The notes beneath the pieces were generated by a model. That model was not told where the DNA came from. It saw only the letters and a list, made by a program, of their open reading frames with translations, and ran no database searches. Below are positions 55,401 to 63,462 of a stretch of 64,000 nt of DNA, one piece after another. Where the stretch lies: contig NC_079321.1 of NCBI RefSeq assembly GCF_029931775.1, positions 13,908,501-13,972,500 of the forward strand, in the 5' to 3' direction. Both the position numbers and the translations under genes were made by a program. Each line of letters begins with the position of its first letter. The stretch's first letter is position 1. This DNA is from Euleptes europaea. Taxonomy: Eukaryota > Chordata > Lepidosauria > Squamata > Sphaerodactylidae.

Positions 55401-58400
55401 CGGCAGATAAAAACCAACTCTCCTCCTCCTTTTCCACCCCGTCTTTTCCCCAGCGGGGACCCAAAGCAGCTTACATTGTTCTCTTCTCCATTTTATCCTC
55501 ACAACAACCCTGCGAGGTAGCTTCAGCTGAGAGTCAGTAAGTAACTGTCCTAAGGTCACTCAGCAAGCTTCCGTGGCAGAGTGGGGACCCCAACCTTGAC
55601 CACGTGTACATTAGCAGAGAGTAAGGAACAAAGGCAAGGGCCAAGCAGTGGACAAGAAGAGGATTCAGGCGACTCAAGCGAGATCTGAACCCTAGAAAAC
55701 AGAAATAAAACACTCTTTGTTTTGATCCTGGTTTACTCCAGCTTTTGTAAGACGTGCACGCACAGTCACGAACCAGACTGTCCCGTTTCAGAATCTTACA
55801 GTCTGTACAGAATCGCAGGCCTGATCTCAACGGGACGCTGGGCACGTGAGAAACACTAACCCATGAGGCTTTCCGTACAGCTACTGCAGGGGTCCCCAAC
55901 CTTCTTGAGCCTGCAGGCGCCTTTGGAGTTCCGACACGGAGCGGTGTGCGTGGCAGCAAAATGGCTGCCAGAATATGGCTGCCGCAGGAGGTGCAGCCAG
56001 CCACCATATGATTGCCACAACTTCAGTAACACAGTGCAGGTCCTTGTGCTGTGGTGGCAGCTGCTGCCAAAGCAACATTTTTTTTAAAAAAAATCTGCAC
56101 AGCCAATCAGAAGCCTTGCTGGGCAAACGCCCTATTTGGCCCCACCCACTTCCTAAAAAGTCTTTGTGGGCACCAGAAAAGGTGTCGGTGGGCGCCATGG
56201 TGCCCATGGGCAACACAGTGGGGACCCCTGGTCTAGACCGTTATGACAGATGGCCATCTGTCAGCAATGCTGTTTCTATGACCTTAGGCAGATCATGAGA
56301 GGGAGGGCATCTTGGCCATCTTCTGGGCATGGAGTAAAGGTCACGGGTGTGTGTGTGGGGGAGAGGAAGTTGTGAATTTCCTGCATTGTGCAGGGGGTTG
56401 GACTAGATGGCCCTAGTGACCCCTTCCAACTCTATGATTCTATTCTATGATTCTGTGTCTCACTGCATGAGAGGTTGGGCCCCAAACGTTTTGTTTTTCT
56501 TCCAGGCAGGCTGATGAGCAGAGCTGAATCTAGACAGGTGGAAGGCGGGGGTCATGAGGCCAAAGAGGAAAACGTGGAGAGCCGTGACCAAAGCCCTGCG
56601 TTACTTTCAAAGAAGAGAAAGGTGGATTCCGCGTGTTCTGACTCGGAGATCGAATTTGTCCAAACCAGTAAAGACGGTTCCGGTGAGAAGCACAAAGCCT
56701 TGCCGGAAGAAGCTGAAAATCAACCTAATGTGTAAGTAGCGAATTACACTAGGGACGTTCACAGGTTCTCTTTCTTTGCTCACTGTGACCCAGGCGATTC
56801 GATTTCTCCCAGGGGCCGATAAACTCATGAGTGACAAGAGGCAGTGTAGCCCCGTGACCAGTTTTGGGGCCTTCTGCAAGAGCATGTCATGGCCCTAGAA
56901 GCTGTATCTTTTTTTCTTTTTATTTATTTATTTTTATGCAAAGGGGTACAGAAAAAAGAAAACAAGGGGGGAAAAGAATGGGGGGAAATCAAAGAAAGAA
57001 ATATGCCTGTGCCCAAGCTTCAATATAATAGTACATATAATAGTACATACACCATTTATCAACTTTGAACTTAAATTTTTTATTTCCAATCCTAGTTGTT
57101 GGTTTATCATTCTTCTAAATTACACGATGAAGAACAAAACGGCTGGAAGCACTTAAATAGTAATTAGTAATCAAGTAATAACTATTACGATAGGATACAT
57201 ACATGAACCTTTCTATATCAGTTGAACTGAATCTGCAAACTTCAAATACTAGATACTAGTTTAGCATTTTGTTTCTCTGTACGTTGAAAAAAAAAGGCAC
57301 TTAAGACTCATTAATATTTATCATAGATTGGTTGCCATTTCAACTTAAAGTCATCTATTGAATTCATTTTCAGCAAATGTATTAATTTTGACATCAGAGC
57401 AAAGTCAAATAATTTGTTAACCCATTCAGCAATTTCTGGAGTCGTAGACATTTTCCAATAAGTTGCGTCCAAAATTCTGGCAACAAGGCCGTTCCTTTTT
57501 CTGCAGTCTTATTTGCATTGCGCTTGGGATAGAAGATGGGGCATCCTTGTCCTATCTAGCATCTGAGGCTGGCGCTCTGGGCAGAACCCCTTCTGCGTCG
57601 TTCCATCCTGTTCTTGGCACAAAATTGCAATTTTGGATAGAAATTGATAGAACGACACAGATGGAACGACACAGAAGGGGTTCTTCTGGCGAGGTCGCGG
57701 CGAAGTCTTGCATTGGGCCCACCTTAGAAACTTTTACAGTTATAAATAGGTCTTTGCGATGTCGAAAGAATTTGCATAGAAAGCTGACGCAAAGCCAGCA
57801 GGGTGTCTCGTTGCCAACGCTCTGCATAACGAGCAATTAAGAATGCAAGCACAAGCTGGGGTCTCCCCGGGGAGGGCCTGAGGCCTCCCGTGAGTAGCTT
57901 TTTGGATGAAATCAAGCCGCCTTCGCTATCTTCAACTACTTCATGCGAAAGCCGCATCACTTAATGGTTGACCATTTCTCCTAACGTTCTCTCCCTCTTT
58001 TATCTGAAGTCAGGTTTGTGCCTGTTTCTGTTGAATATATTACCAAAGAGATGCTAACGAGAGGACGTTTTGGAGGACGTTGATTCATAGGGTCGTCATG
58101 AGTCAGAAGCGACTTGACGGCACTTAACACTCACACACAAAGAGATAAAACAATCTGTTAGCCCACTTGATAATGTACATGGGTCAGAAAACATCAAATC
58201 CATTGTCATCTGTAGGCTAATCAAGGCGGCTGCGTTGAGAGCCCCACACTTTCCCGTGGAAGCTCCTGATTACACACATGAAGCTTCCTTATCAGAGCAT
58301 TGGTCCATCCAGATCAGTATTGTTTACTTGGACTGCCAGCTGCTCCGGGATCTCAGGTGGAGGTCTTTCACATCACCTACTGCCTGGTCTTTTTAACTGG

Positions 58401-61400
58401 AAATACCGGAGATTTAACCTTGGGACCTTCTGCATGCCAAGCAGATGCTCTACTGCTGAGCCACGGCCCCTGGGTCTTTGGATGGCTCACCTCCCAGGCA
58501 ACGCAGCGGTTGCTTGCGAACAGAACTCTTGGGAGGTTGAGGGGAGGATCTCTCCAGAGGCTGCATTCCCGCCTTGATCAAAGCACAGAAGTATCAACAT
58601 GCCGCTGAATTCTTAGGTTTCTGTCTTGCAAAGTTTCCAGCAAATGCTGGGTAAAGAATCTGACCTTCTTTGTCATTAGAACATTTGTCTGGAATTCTCG
58701 GTTGGTTTTCATTGTGTAAAAGCCCCATTTTTAATTTCTCGTCAGAATTCAGAGCTATAGCTATAACACCTCGAATTGGAATAACGAAAGGATGAAAAGA
58801 CCCCAAACCAGAACGTCAGTTCTTCAGAGTTGCCGGAGACAGCAGGTAAAAAAAACAAAAAAAAAACACCTCAGAATGTATTTATGGCCGGAGTTGTGGG
58901 CTTTTCATTTGGAGTTCAATGTTCCTTTCCGGTTTCCTGAAATCTGTTCTGTATCAAAATGGAGTTAGTGGGTACAACTCTGCTTGTTGCTAACTCAAAG
59001 AACAGTTCCTCACATTGGGGCTACTCAAGTCGGATGCTCAATGGGGTCCTTTTATTTATTTAGCGGCCTGACTTTCTCTCTATGGCTCAAGGCGGATGAC
59101 AGAGTTACAAAAGACACTATGCAGTAAAGAGAGAGTAGAGCGTACTGCGAACAGTGCAATATGGCTGGATTCCACAAGTGAAAGAATGATGAAACACAGT
59201 ACAGTACTTAGCACAAACTGGATTTCACAATTAGAGAAACCAGATCCAGTATGCTTGGATTTCCCAATTACAGGATGCTGAACTATATACAGCGTAGTAT
59301 ATCCAGTAAGCAAAGTGGTGTAAAGTCAGTATTGTCTACTCAGACCAGCGGCTCTCCAGGGTCTCAGGCAGGGGTCTTTCACATCACCTACCTGCCTGGT
59401 TCCTTTAAATGGAGATGCCAGGGATTGAACCCTGGACATTCTGCCTGCCAAGCAGATGCTCTATCACTGAGCCACAGTGACAGGCCCACTCCTGCACAGC
59501 CCTGCACTGTTGCCGGTCAGGAGCAAGCCAAGCCCTGCAGTGTTTTGGCCACCACCTCATTGTGCCCCCCCCCACAAGCAGTCGCTTGTGTGGCTCGGCT
59601 GGAGTAGCATCCGCGCTGCTTAGCGACCTCTTTAAACATGTCCCTCAATCGCCCTTAAATTTAATCGTGTTTTTTAAAAAATTGAAGCATAAACGTCCTT
59701 TTCTCTCTACCAAATGAAATGTTTTGCTGAACTGTAGTAGTTTTTTTCTGGATTACTTTTTTCAAATAGGACTGTACTTGGGGGGAAGAAGATGTTGTTT
59801 TGGAGAAGTTGGTGCTCACTAGGTGAAAACATTGCATTGATGGGGGGGACCCAAGAGACCTGATGAGTTTCTTTCTCAGGGAATCACTGATGCCACTTCT
59901 TCTGAAGAAGAGAGTCCCGTGTGCCACAGATCAGCAAGGAGACGTCTGATCATGGGAACAACGAGGAAAGGGGGTGAAAGTAGGTTTGCTCTTTTTTTGG
60001 GGGAGGGGTTTCGCTTACCTAAAACAAATTCAACGTTTATCAAAGCTGTAGAGCAGTGGTTGCCAACCTCTTTTCACTTGAGTACCCCTTGGCAGCCCAT
60101 TTCCATAAATTGTACCCCCTCATATTACCAAAATGTTTGTAATTAGTATAGTTGCTTTTATTTAAAATGCCTCTTCCCGCCATTATTCCTTGCGTGGACA
60201 CGGCTGACCTTCAGTCATGCTGTGAAGTTCCTTGTGCTGTGGTGGCAGATGCTGCTAAAGCAACTTAAAAAAAAAACCCATCACAGCCAATCAGAATCTC
60301 TGCTAGGCAAAAACCCCACCTGGCCCCACCCACTCTCTAAAAATACTTGGTGGGCACCGGGAAAGGTGTCAGCGGGTGCCATAGTACCCATGGGCACCCT
60401 GTTTGGGACCTCTGCTGTTGTCCTATAATTTCAAATAGTAAATGGCTTGCCAGAGTATTTCCATTTGTTACAAAGCCATAAATTTAGATGAGCTTTCTTA
60501 TTGGCAAGGTGTCATGCCTTAGACTCAGCCGAGACTCAAGGGAGATACAATAAAATTATTGCAGAAGAACGGAAATGCCCATTTTGTCTGGATCAAGTAG
60601 ACTCCCTAGCCCACATTGTTTTAAGCATGTTCACAAAATATTGCACAAAATAAAGATATTGCTCCCTGAATAAAACAGCTAATGATATTTTCTGAGAAGC
60701 AGATACTGTGTTATCTGCTATCAAGTAGATCAGTGAATTGTGTGAGAAATGTGGCAGCTTTTCTCTATATAGTGTCAAGAAGAAATTAATTTTATCCCCC
60801 CCTTTTAAAGTGTGGAATGGCACATGAATGGCTAATGGCTGTTAAATCTAGGGAAAAGAAATCGTAAATGGTTACAAATAATTAAATTTTGAGTGGCTTA
60901 TTTTTTTGGGGGGGATTTCTAAAGCACTTTAATGAAACTCAAAAATATATTGGATGTCGTGGCTGTAAACACAACACACTGGACTCTGCAGACCCGTGGT
61001 TTCCTGAATAGTGATGTAGCGTGGGACATCTTTAAACAATGATCAAGTGGGAAATGCTCGTCTTTCACCCGATGCCTGATGAGTTTAGAAAAAAGGGTAT
61101 TGTTACATGGTTCTAGAGGTCAGCATGTTTGTCTAGATGAGCTTAGCGATGTTATACCAATCACGTTCTCTACACCCACCCACCCTGAAATGTTTTGTGG
61201 ACAGAATCAAAAGTACGAGGAGAGCTCAGAGAACGAGCACCCACCAGACTTGCAGAAGCGAATGCAGACTGCCCTGACAAGAGGCCTCTTTCCAATCCCA
61301 GCTTGCCCAGTAAACCTGTTGAGCAGGATGGTGGGAGCGTTAAAAAGCCATCCATGGACCTCTTCTGCGCGGACAGTGCACACGAGGGGGAAAACGGGAG

Positions 61401-63312
61401 CAGCAGACAAGAACTTGCTCATAAGGATGCTACAGAAGGCAAGGGGTCTTGCCTGAAACAGTTCAACAGAGAGGATCTTTGTTTGCTAGATGCCACCAGG
61501 GAAGGCAACGTGGGCAGATTTCTCAATGTAAGTAACAGCAGTCCATCTCCTCGTTTGATACCCAGACAGTGGTTTTTTAGAAAAGCTGGTGGACAAACGG
61601 CGCGCAAGCCTGTGGCTGGGAATTGTGCAGCCGTTGCGGCTCAGCCCCATGAGCAGCATGGAATGCGACCCCCCCCCAGACACACACACAAACACACACA
61701 CCCCAAGGCCATGCAGGGACCAATACAGTGAAGCCCTGTTCACATGTTATGGTGAATGCACCTACTTCTTGCCTGGATGTGCGTACGTCTGTTTGTAAGG
61801 CAGAACCAAACGTCTGTTCTCTTTGCAATTGAAACCAGGGACTGGGAGCTGAATAAAAATGGGGGTTTGAACTGCACATTCACTGTACGCGCATTGAATG
61901 TAACATGAGAGTAACTCAACACATGTACACTGTACACGGATCATACGTACATTAATTGTAACTTGTAAACAGGGCTTTGGTTTTGTTTTTATTGTACGAT
62001 TATTATTTAGTTTAGCTAGATAACGTATAACTTAAATTTGAAGCACGAGGTAAATAGCTTGTATGAACATACAATTAGAATGCATTTGAATAAGCGTAGA
62101 TACATGTGTGTGTGTTGACAGTGTTTGTCACTTTGGTGATTTAGAAGTATAAACCATTTATCTGCAAATAATTGAACTGTTTGCCTTCTTTGATTCCTAG
62201 AATTCATAGACGTGTATTTTTATTTTATATATTTCAATGTATACCCCGCCCTCAATCTCCAGCCAAGGCTGGCCTCAGGGTGGCTCACATCAGCAATATA
62301 TACAGATATAGAACCATAAATATACTTTAAAATTAGTAAATAAGTAAATTAGAGAGCCAGTATGGTGTAGTGGTTAAGAGCGTTGGTTTGGAGCGGTGGG
62401 CTTTAATCTTGATAACTGGGTTTGATTCCCCACTCCTCCACATGAACGGCGGATGCTAATCTGGTGAACTGGGTTGGTTTCCCCACATGAAGCCAGCTGG
62501 GTGACCTTGGGCTAGTCACAGGTCTCTTAGAGCTCTCTAAGCCCCACCTACCTCACAGGGTGTCTGTTGTGGGGAGGGGAAGGGGATTGTAAGCTGGTTT
62601 GAGTCTCCCTTAAGTGGCAGAGAAAGTCAGCATATAAAAACCAACTCTCCTTCTCCTCCTACTCCTCCTTGTCCCCCCCCAAGATGGAAATTGATGACAA
62701 ACAAGGCGTGGGGGGGAATAGGGAGGCCAGCTCTGATGATACCCATTGCTGTCTTCAACTATAGGTATCCACAAGTTTTGTCCCCAACCTTTTATCGCTT
62801 GGAGAAGAATTGATCTTGGGAATTTTGCGTGCCTTGTTTAAATTGGAGTAGGTGTATCAAAGATTATTTCCCTGCACTTAGAATAATAGAATCATAGAGT
62901 TGGAAGGGGCCATACAGGCTGTCTAGTCCAACCCCCGCTTAATGCAGGATCAGCCTAGAGCATCCCTGGCAAGTGATTGTCCAGCCTCTGCTTAAAGACT
63001 GCCAGTGAGGGGGAGCTCACCACCTCCCAAGGCAGCTGATTCCACTGTCATTTTTTTAAAAAATCTTGCTTTAAATGTTAGAAAATGGGGGATGAGGGGT
63101 AGATTTCTAAAAAATGTCCTGCTGCTAGAAATGTTTGATTTTGCCACTTCGAACATAATGTTGTGAGTTTGTTGAACAGTTTATCTTCCTGTCTGACTTT
63201 CCATCCTTTCATTTTGTTTGCAGCATAGCTGCTGCCCTAATCTCTTTGTGCAGAGTGTGTTTGTTGAGACCCACAACAGGAATTTCCCCTGGGTTGCATT
63301 CTTCACAAACAG
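43439..63312 (+). CDS. SETDB2: SETDB2 (KMT1F) H3K9 methyltransferase, 12 of about 13 exons
   Basis: Join 43439-43445, 46269-46391, 47746-47811, 49380-49476, 50391-50945, 52109-52228, 53283-53452, 56506-56731, 58746-58845, 59880-59979, 61205-61527, 63224-63312; 658 codons plus two bases, with phase consistent at each junction. Order: N-terminal helix ([20 protein letters not shown]), methyl-CpG-binding domain (about residues 145-235), cysteine-rich pre-SET ([22 protein letters not shown]), first SET half ([17 protein letters not shown]), a long low-conservation insert, then the second SET half ([14 protein letters not shown]). The family methylates H3K9 in the nucleus and represses genes. The final part (human ELTWDYGY and post-SET cysteines) lies beyond 64000. 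No break seen. Confidence 0.97.
43525..43715 (+). mobile_element. CORE SINE scrap followed by partial 5S SINE
   Basis: TCACAACAACCCTGCGGTGT is a minus-strand CORE SINE scrap. From about 43598, TTTGGATGGGAGGCCACCAA to TTATGAGGGGTCACC is the 3' half of a + strand 5S SINE. Confidence 0.65.
43716..44130 (+). mobile_element. CR1 LINE 3' end with duplicated terminus
   Basis: CR1 tail (CCTCAGTGGAACAGGCTTCC onward). The last approximately 140 bases occur twice, at about 43850-43992 and 43996-44129. Confidence 0.88.
44299..44531 (+). mobile_element. CORE-type SINE, 5' truncated
   Basis: TTCCCCGCTCCTCCGCGTGA to TAAAAACCAACTCTTC. Confidence 0.85.
44532..45008 (+). other. SETDB2 intron, no feature recognised
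   Basis: No repeat family identified. Confidence 0.35.
45009..45249 (-). mobile_element. CORE-type tRNA SINE
   Basis: GAAGAAGAGTTGGTTTTTAT to CCACTACACCATGCTGGCTC on the + strand. Confidence 0.9.
45350..45531 (-). mobile_element. 5S-rRNA-derived SINE
   Basis: Minus strand GCCCTGACCTGGATGGCCCA to GGCACTTTACAC, with an internal deletion in the 5S-like part. Confidence 0.85.
45605..46150 (+). mobile_element. CR1 LINE 3' end, another subfamily
   Basis: CGCACCTGGAGTATTGTGTG, AAAAAGGATGTGGACAGAAT and GGGTGCAGAGGAGAGCGACG, ending CCAACTCTATGGTTCTGTGA. Confidence 0.9.
46269..46391 (+). CDS. SETDB2: SETDB2 coding exon 2
   Basis: Acceptor CCCCTTCAG, donor GTTTGG. Encodes [20 protein letters not shown] and [20 protein letters not shown]. 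Confidence 0.95.
46572..46766 (-). mobile_element. 5S-rRNA-derived SINE (first of a pair)
   Basis: Minus-strand copy flanked by ATGTATTA at 46564-46571 and 46767-46774. Confidence 0.88.
46775..46991 (-). mobile_element. 5S-rRNA-derived SINE (second of a pair)
   Basis: The same orientation follows immediately. TGTGTGTGTG tail, GCCGTCAGGTCACAGCCGAC, to AGGCTAGCCTGGGCCATC. Confidence 0.9.
47340..47545 (-). mobile_element. tRNA-Ala-like SINE
   Basis: GCATCAGGCAGTCGGTCTAT to AGGTGCTCTACCAGTATGCC on the + strand. Confidence 0.82.
47746..47811 (+). CDS. SETDB2: SETDB2 coding exon 3
   Basis: Acceptor TTTAAACAG, donor GTATGA. Encodes (E)[21 protein letters not shown]; human EYIQAMILVNEATI corresponds. 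Weak conservation but correct phase. Confidence 0.85.
47920..48266 (-). mobile_element. L1-like insertion with 17-bp perfect target duplication
   Basis: Flanked by TAGGGGAAGTCTTTCTT at 47903-47919 and 48267-48283. Poly(T)/pyrimidine left end. Confidence 0.9.
48333..48572 (-). mobile_element. CORE-type SINE, older subfamily
   Basis: ACACCCCACCTTTCTCCCCA to CTAACCACTACACCGCCTTG on the + strand. Confidence 0.8.
48578..48906. mobile_element. hAT-like element, right end truncated
   Basis: CAGGGGTCCCCAACCTCTTT, AAAATGGCTGCCGCGGGAGG and CAGCTGCTGCCAAAGCAACA. The family's GGGGACCCCTG end is missing. Confidence 0.78.
48964..49176 (-). mobile_element. tRNA-Ala-like SINE
   Basis: AACACATGAAGCTGCCTTAT to CTACCACTGAGCCACGACCC on the + strand. 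Confidence 0.88.
49380..49476 (+). CDS. SETDB2: SETDB2 coding exon 4
   Basis: Acceptor CTTCCAAG, donor GTGAGT. Encodes (V)[20 protein letters not shown] and [12 protein letters not shown] region of low conservation, supported mainly by splice phase. Confidence 0.8.
49687..49978 (+). mobile_element. Sauria SINE, full length
   Basis: AACCCCGTGGCGCAGAGTGT head, GAGTTCGATCC B box, AAATGAGTACCCAGCTTGCT, to GGGGACCTTTACCTTTT. Confidence 0.92.
50030..50155 (+). mobile_element. RTE/Bov-B-like LINE 3' scrap
   Basis: GGAAGCCACAGCCCTTAGTT to AGCGACTTGACGGCACTTAA. Confidence 0.82.
50391..50945 (+). CDS. SETDB2: SETDB2 coding exon 5 (MBD and start of pre-SET)
   Basis: The acceptor is the AG at 50389-50390 and the donor is GTAAGT. 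Reads ...[91 protein letters not shown] and [17 protein letters not shown], closely following human SETDB2. It holds the methyl-CpG-binding domain and the first pre-SET cysteines. The start is chosen by phase with exon 4. Confidence 0.95.
51225..51536 (-). mobile_element. Sauria SINE with 14-bp target duplication
   Basis: Minus-strand copy between TGTCTTGATACTTA (51211-51224) and TGTCTCGATGCTTA (51537-51550). Confidence 0.92.
51551..52108 (+). other. SETDB2 intron, no feature recognised
   Basis: The long open frame reported across 51327-51905 is part SINE antisense and part chance; no coding similarity. Confidence 0.4.
52109..52228 (+). CDS. SETDB2: SETDB2 coding exon 6 (pre-SET)
   Basis: Acceptor CTTTCTAG, donor GTAAGG. 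Encodes [20 protein letters not shown] then [19 protein letters not shown], aligning with human TKCACLQLTARN and GYKYKRLQ. Confidence 0.96.
52229..52810 (+). other. SETDB2 intron with a (CTTCC)n microsatellite
   Basis: CTTCC/CTCCC repeats at about 52236-52278. A short repeat-like stretch near 52510-52560 resembles 59060-59105. Confidence 0.5.
52811..53029 (-). mobile_element. 5S-rRNA-derived SINE
   Basis: ATGTGTGTAAAGAGCCGTCA to GCCATCCAGGTCAGGGC on the + strand. Flanks ACACTCCTAT and ACATTCCTAT suggest a target duplication. Confidence 0.92.
53283..53452 (+). CDS. SETDB2: SETDB2 coding exon 7 (pre-SET end, SET start)
   Basis: Acceptor GCGGCAG, donor GTATGG. Encodes [40 protein letters not shown] and [16 protein letters not shown]. 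Nearly identical to human over this span. Confidence 0.98.
53683..53896 (+). mobile_element. Sauria SINE, 5' truncated
   Basis: GGTTTCAGGTAGCCAGCTCA to ACAGGGGACCTTTACCTTTA. Confidence 0.88.
53897..54584 (-). mobile_element. L1-like AT-rich 3' region
   Basis: T-rich left part (TTTTTTAATTGAATTTTTAT) and AT-rich body like other minus-strand L1-like tails here. Confidence 0.5.
54957..55424 (+). mobile_element. CORE-type SINE split by an L1-like insertion
   Basis: GAGCCAGCGTGGTGTAGTGG head, with a short internal duplication around GGGTTTGATACCCCACT. Resumes at 55385 and ends AAAAACCAACTCTCC. Confidence 0.88.
55226..55372 (-). mobile_element. 147-bp L1-like insertion with 12-bp perfect target duplication
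   Basis: TGATTCTCCCTT at 55214-55225 and 55373-55384. Confidence 0.85.
55430..55595 (-). mobile_element. CORE-type SINE, older subfamily, truncated
   Basis: TTCCCCAGCGGGGACCCAAA to TCCGTGGCAGAGTGGGGACC on the + strand. Confidence 0.78.
55887..56230. mobile_element. hAT-like non-autonomous element, both ends present
   Basis: 344 bp with CAGGGGTCCCC at the left and GGGGACCCCTG at the right, exact inverted repeats of 11 bp. Confidence 0.85.
56236..56457 (+). mobile_element. CR1 LINE 3' terminus
   Basis: GACAGATGGCCATCTGTCAG to two ATTCTATG-type terminal repeats. Confidence 0.9.
56506..56731 (+). CDS. SETDB2: SETDB2 coding exon 8 (start of SET insert)
   Basis: Acceptor CTTCCAG, donor GTAAGT. 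Encodes (G)[19 protein letters not shown]... [24 protein letters not shown] is a candidate nuclear localisation signal; human has SKKRKLEVACSDCEVE at the same place. Confidence 0.96.
56905..57480 (-). mobile_element. L1-like LINE 3' fragment
   Basis: TTTTTTTCTTTTTATTTATT start, AAGGGGTACAGAAAAAAG, then an antisense ORF2-end-like part (CCCATTCAGCAATTTCTGGA). Confidence 0.6.
57584..57683. repeat. Inverted repeat with 25-bp arms
   Basis: AGAACCCCTTCTGCGTCGTT CCATC at 57584-57608 against GATGGAACGACACAGAAGG GGTTCT at 57659-57683, one mismatch. Confidence 0.85.
57684..58055 (+). other. SETDB2 intron, unassigned GC-richer stretch
   Basis: No gene or repeat family recognised. It may be the interior of the element carrying the inverted repeat. 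Confidence 0.3.
58056..58141 (+). mobile_element. RTE/Bov-B-like LINE 3' scrap
   Basis: GACGTTTTGGAGGACGTTGA to GCGACTTGACGGCACTTAAC. Confidence 0.8.
58275..58472 (-). mobile_element. tRNA-Ala-like SINE
   Basis: ACACATGAAGCTTCCTTATC to TCTACTGCTGAGCCACGGCC on the + strand. Confidence 0.86.
58746..58845 (+). CDS. SETDB2: SETDB2 coding exon 9 (SET insert)
   Basis: Acceptor TCGTCAG, donor GTAAAA. Encodes (V)[20 protein letters not shown] and [13 protein letters not shown]; human has RIQYHSVIRDPESK. Supported by phase. Confidence 0.8.
59060..59300 (+). repeat. Unclassified interspersed repeat
   Basis: CTCTCTATGGCTCAAGGCGG followed by a stretch with several short internal repeats (AACAGTGCAATATGG, CAGTACAGTAC). 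Confidence 0.35.
59315..59482 (-). mobile_element. tRNA-Ala-like SINE, 3' truncated
   Basis: AAAGTCAGTATTGTCTACTC to CTATCACTGAGCCACAGTGA on the + strand. Confidence 0.86.
59880..59979 (+). CDS. SETDB2: SETDB2 coding exon 10 (SET insert)
   Basis: Acceptor TTTCTCAG, donor GTAGGT. Encodes [20 protein letters not shown] and [13 protein letters not shown]. Human VTPEDNDGFKPPREHL region; weak similarity, correct phase. Confidence 0.8.
60054..60417. mobile_element. hAT-like element, diverged
   Basis: CAGTGGTTGCCAACCTCTTT start, shared CTGTGGTGGCAGATGCTGCT and GGTGGGCACCGGGAAAGGTG, GGGACCTCTGCTG end. Confidence 0.7.
60470..60880 (+). mobile_element. LINE 3' fragment, same family as 5885-6300
   Basis: AAATGCCCATTTTGTCTGGA encodes [16 protein letters not shown], matching the C..C...H motif of the other two copies. 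Confidence 0.6.
60881..61204 (+). other. SETDB2 intron, no feature recognised
   Basis: Ends with a usable acceptor (TGGACAG) before exon 11. Confidence 0.4.
61205..61527 (+). CDS. SETDB2: SETDB2 coding exon 11 (insert end, SET resumes)
   Basis: Acceptor GGACAG, donor GTAAGT. The last 20 residues ([18 protein letters not shown]) match human [17 protein letters not shown]. The preceding approximately 85 residues are the poorly conserved, charged SET insert. Ends in phase 0 after Asn. Confidence 0.95.
61528..62216 (+). other. SETDB2 intron, no clear feature
   Basis: (CA)-rich run near 61680-61701; otherwise AT-rich without recognised family. Confidence 0.35.
62217..62345 (-). repeat. Short degenerate interspersed repeat
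   Basis: ATACCCCGCCCTCAATCTCC and GCCAAGGCTGGCCTCAGGGT. Similar to 15965-16120. Confidence 0.4.
62352..62665 (+). mobile_element. CORE-type tRNA SINE, full length
   Basis: GAGCCAGTATGGTGTAGTGG to AAAACCAACTCTCCTTCTCC. Confidence 0.92.
62882..63058 (-). mobile_element. CR1 LINE 3' terminus
   Basis: AGAATCATAGAGTTGGAAGG to AGGCAGCTGATTCCACTGTC on the + strand. Confidence 0.9.
63224..63312 (+). CDS. SETDB2: SETDB2 coding exon 12 (SET catalytic core)
   Basis: Acceptor GTTTGCAG, donor GTTTGA. Encodes [20 protein letters not shown] and FPWVAFFTN. With exon 11 it forms the NHSCCPN motif that lines the S-adenosylmethionine/lysine channel. Ends in phase 2; the remaining approximately 38 residues are off the window. 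Confidence 0.97.
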
Positions 63313-63462
63313 GTTTGAAATGTTTTCATTCCATTCACTAGAAATGACAACTTCAGGGCGGGGGGGGGGGGATGCACGAGAATTCTCCAGTAAGTTGTAT
63401 CAGACTTCAACTCCAGTTGCTGGATTCTGCACTTTCCAGCAGAGGATGAGCAGCAAGCATGC

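Noticed and set aside
61577-61879. Open frames over the CA-rich stretch after SETDB2 exon 11
   Set aside because: Intronic; produced by simple-sequence bias and lacking similarity.
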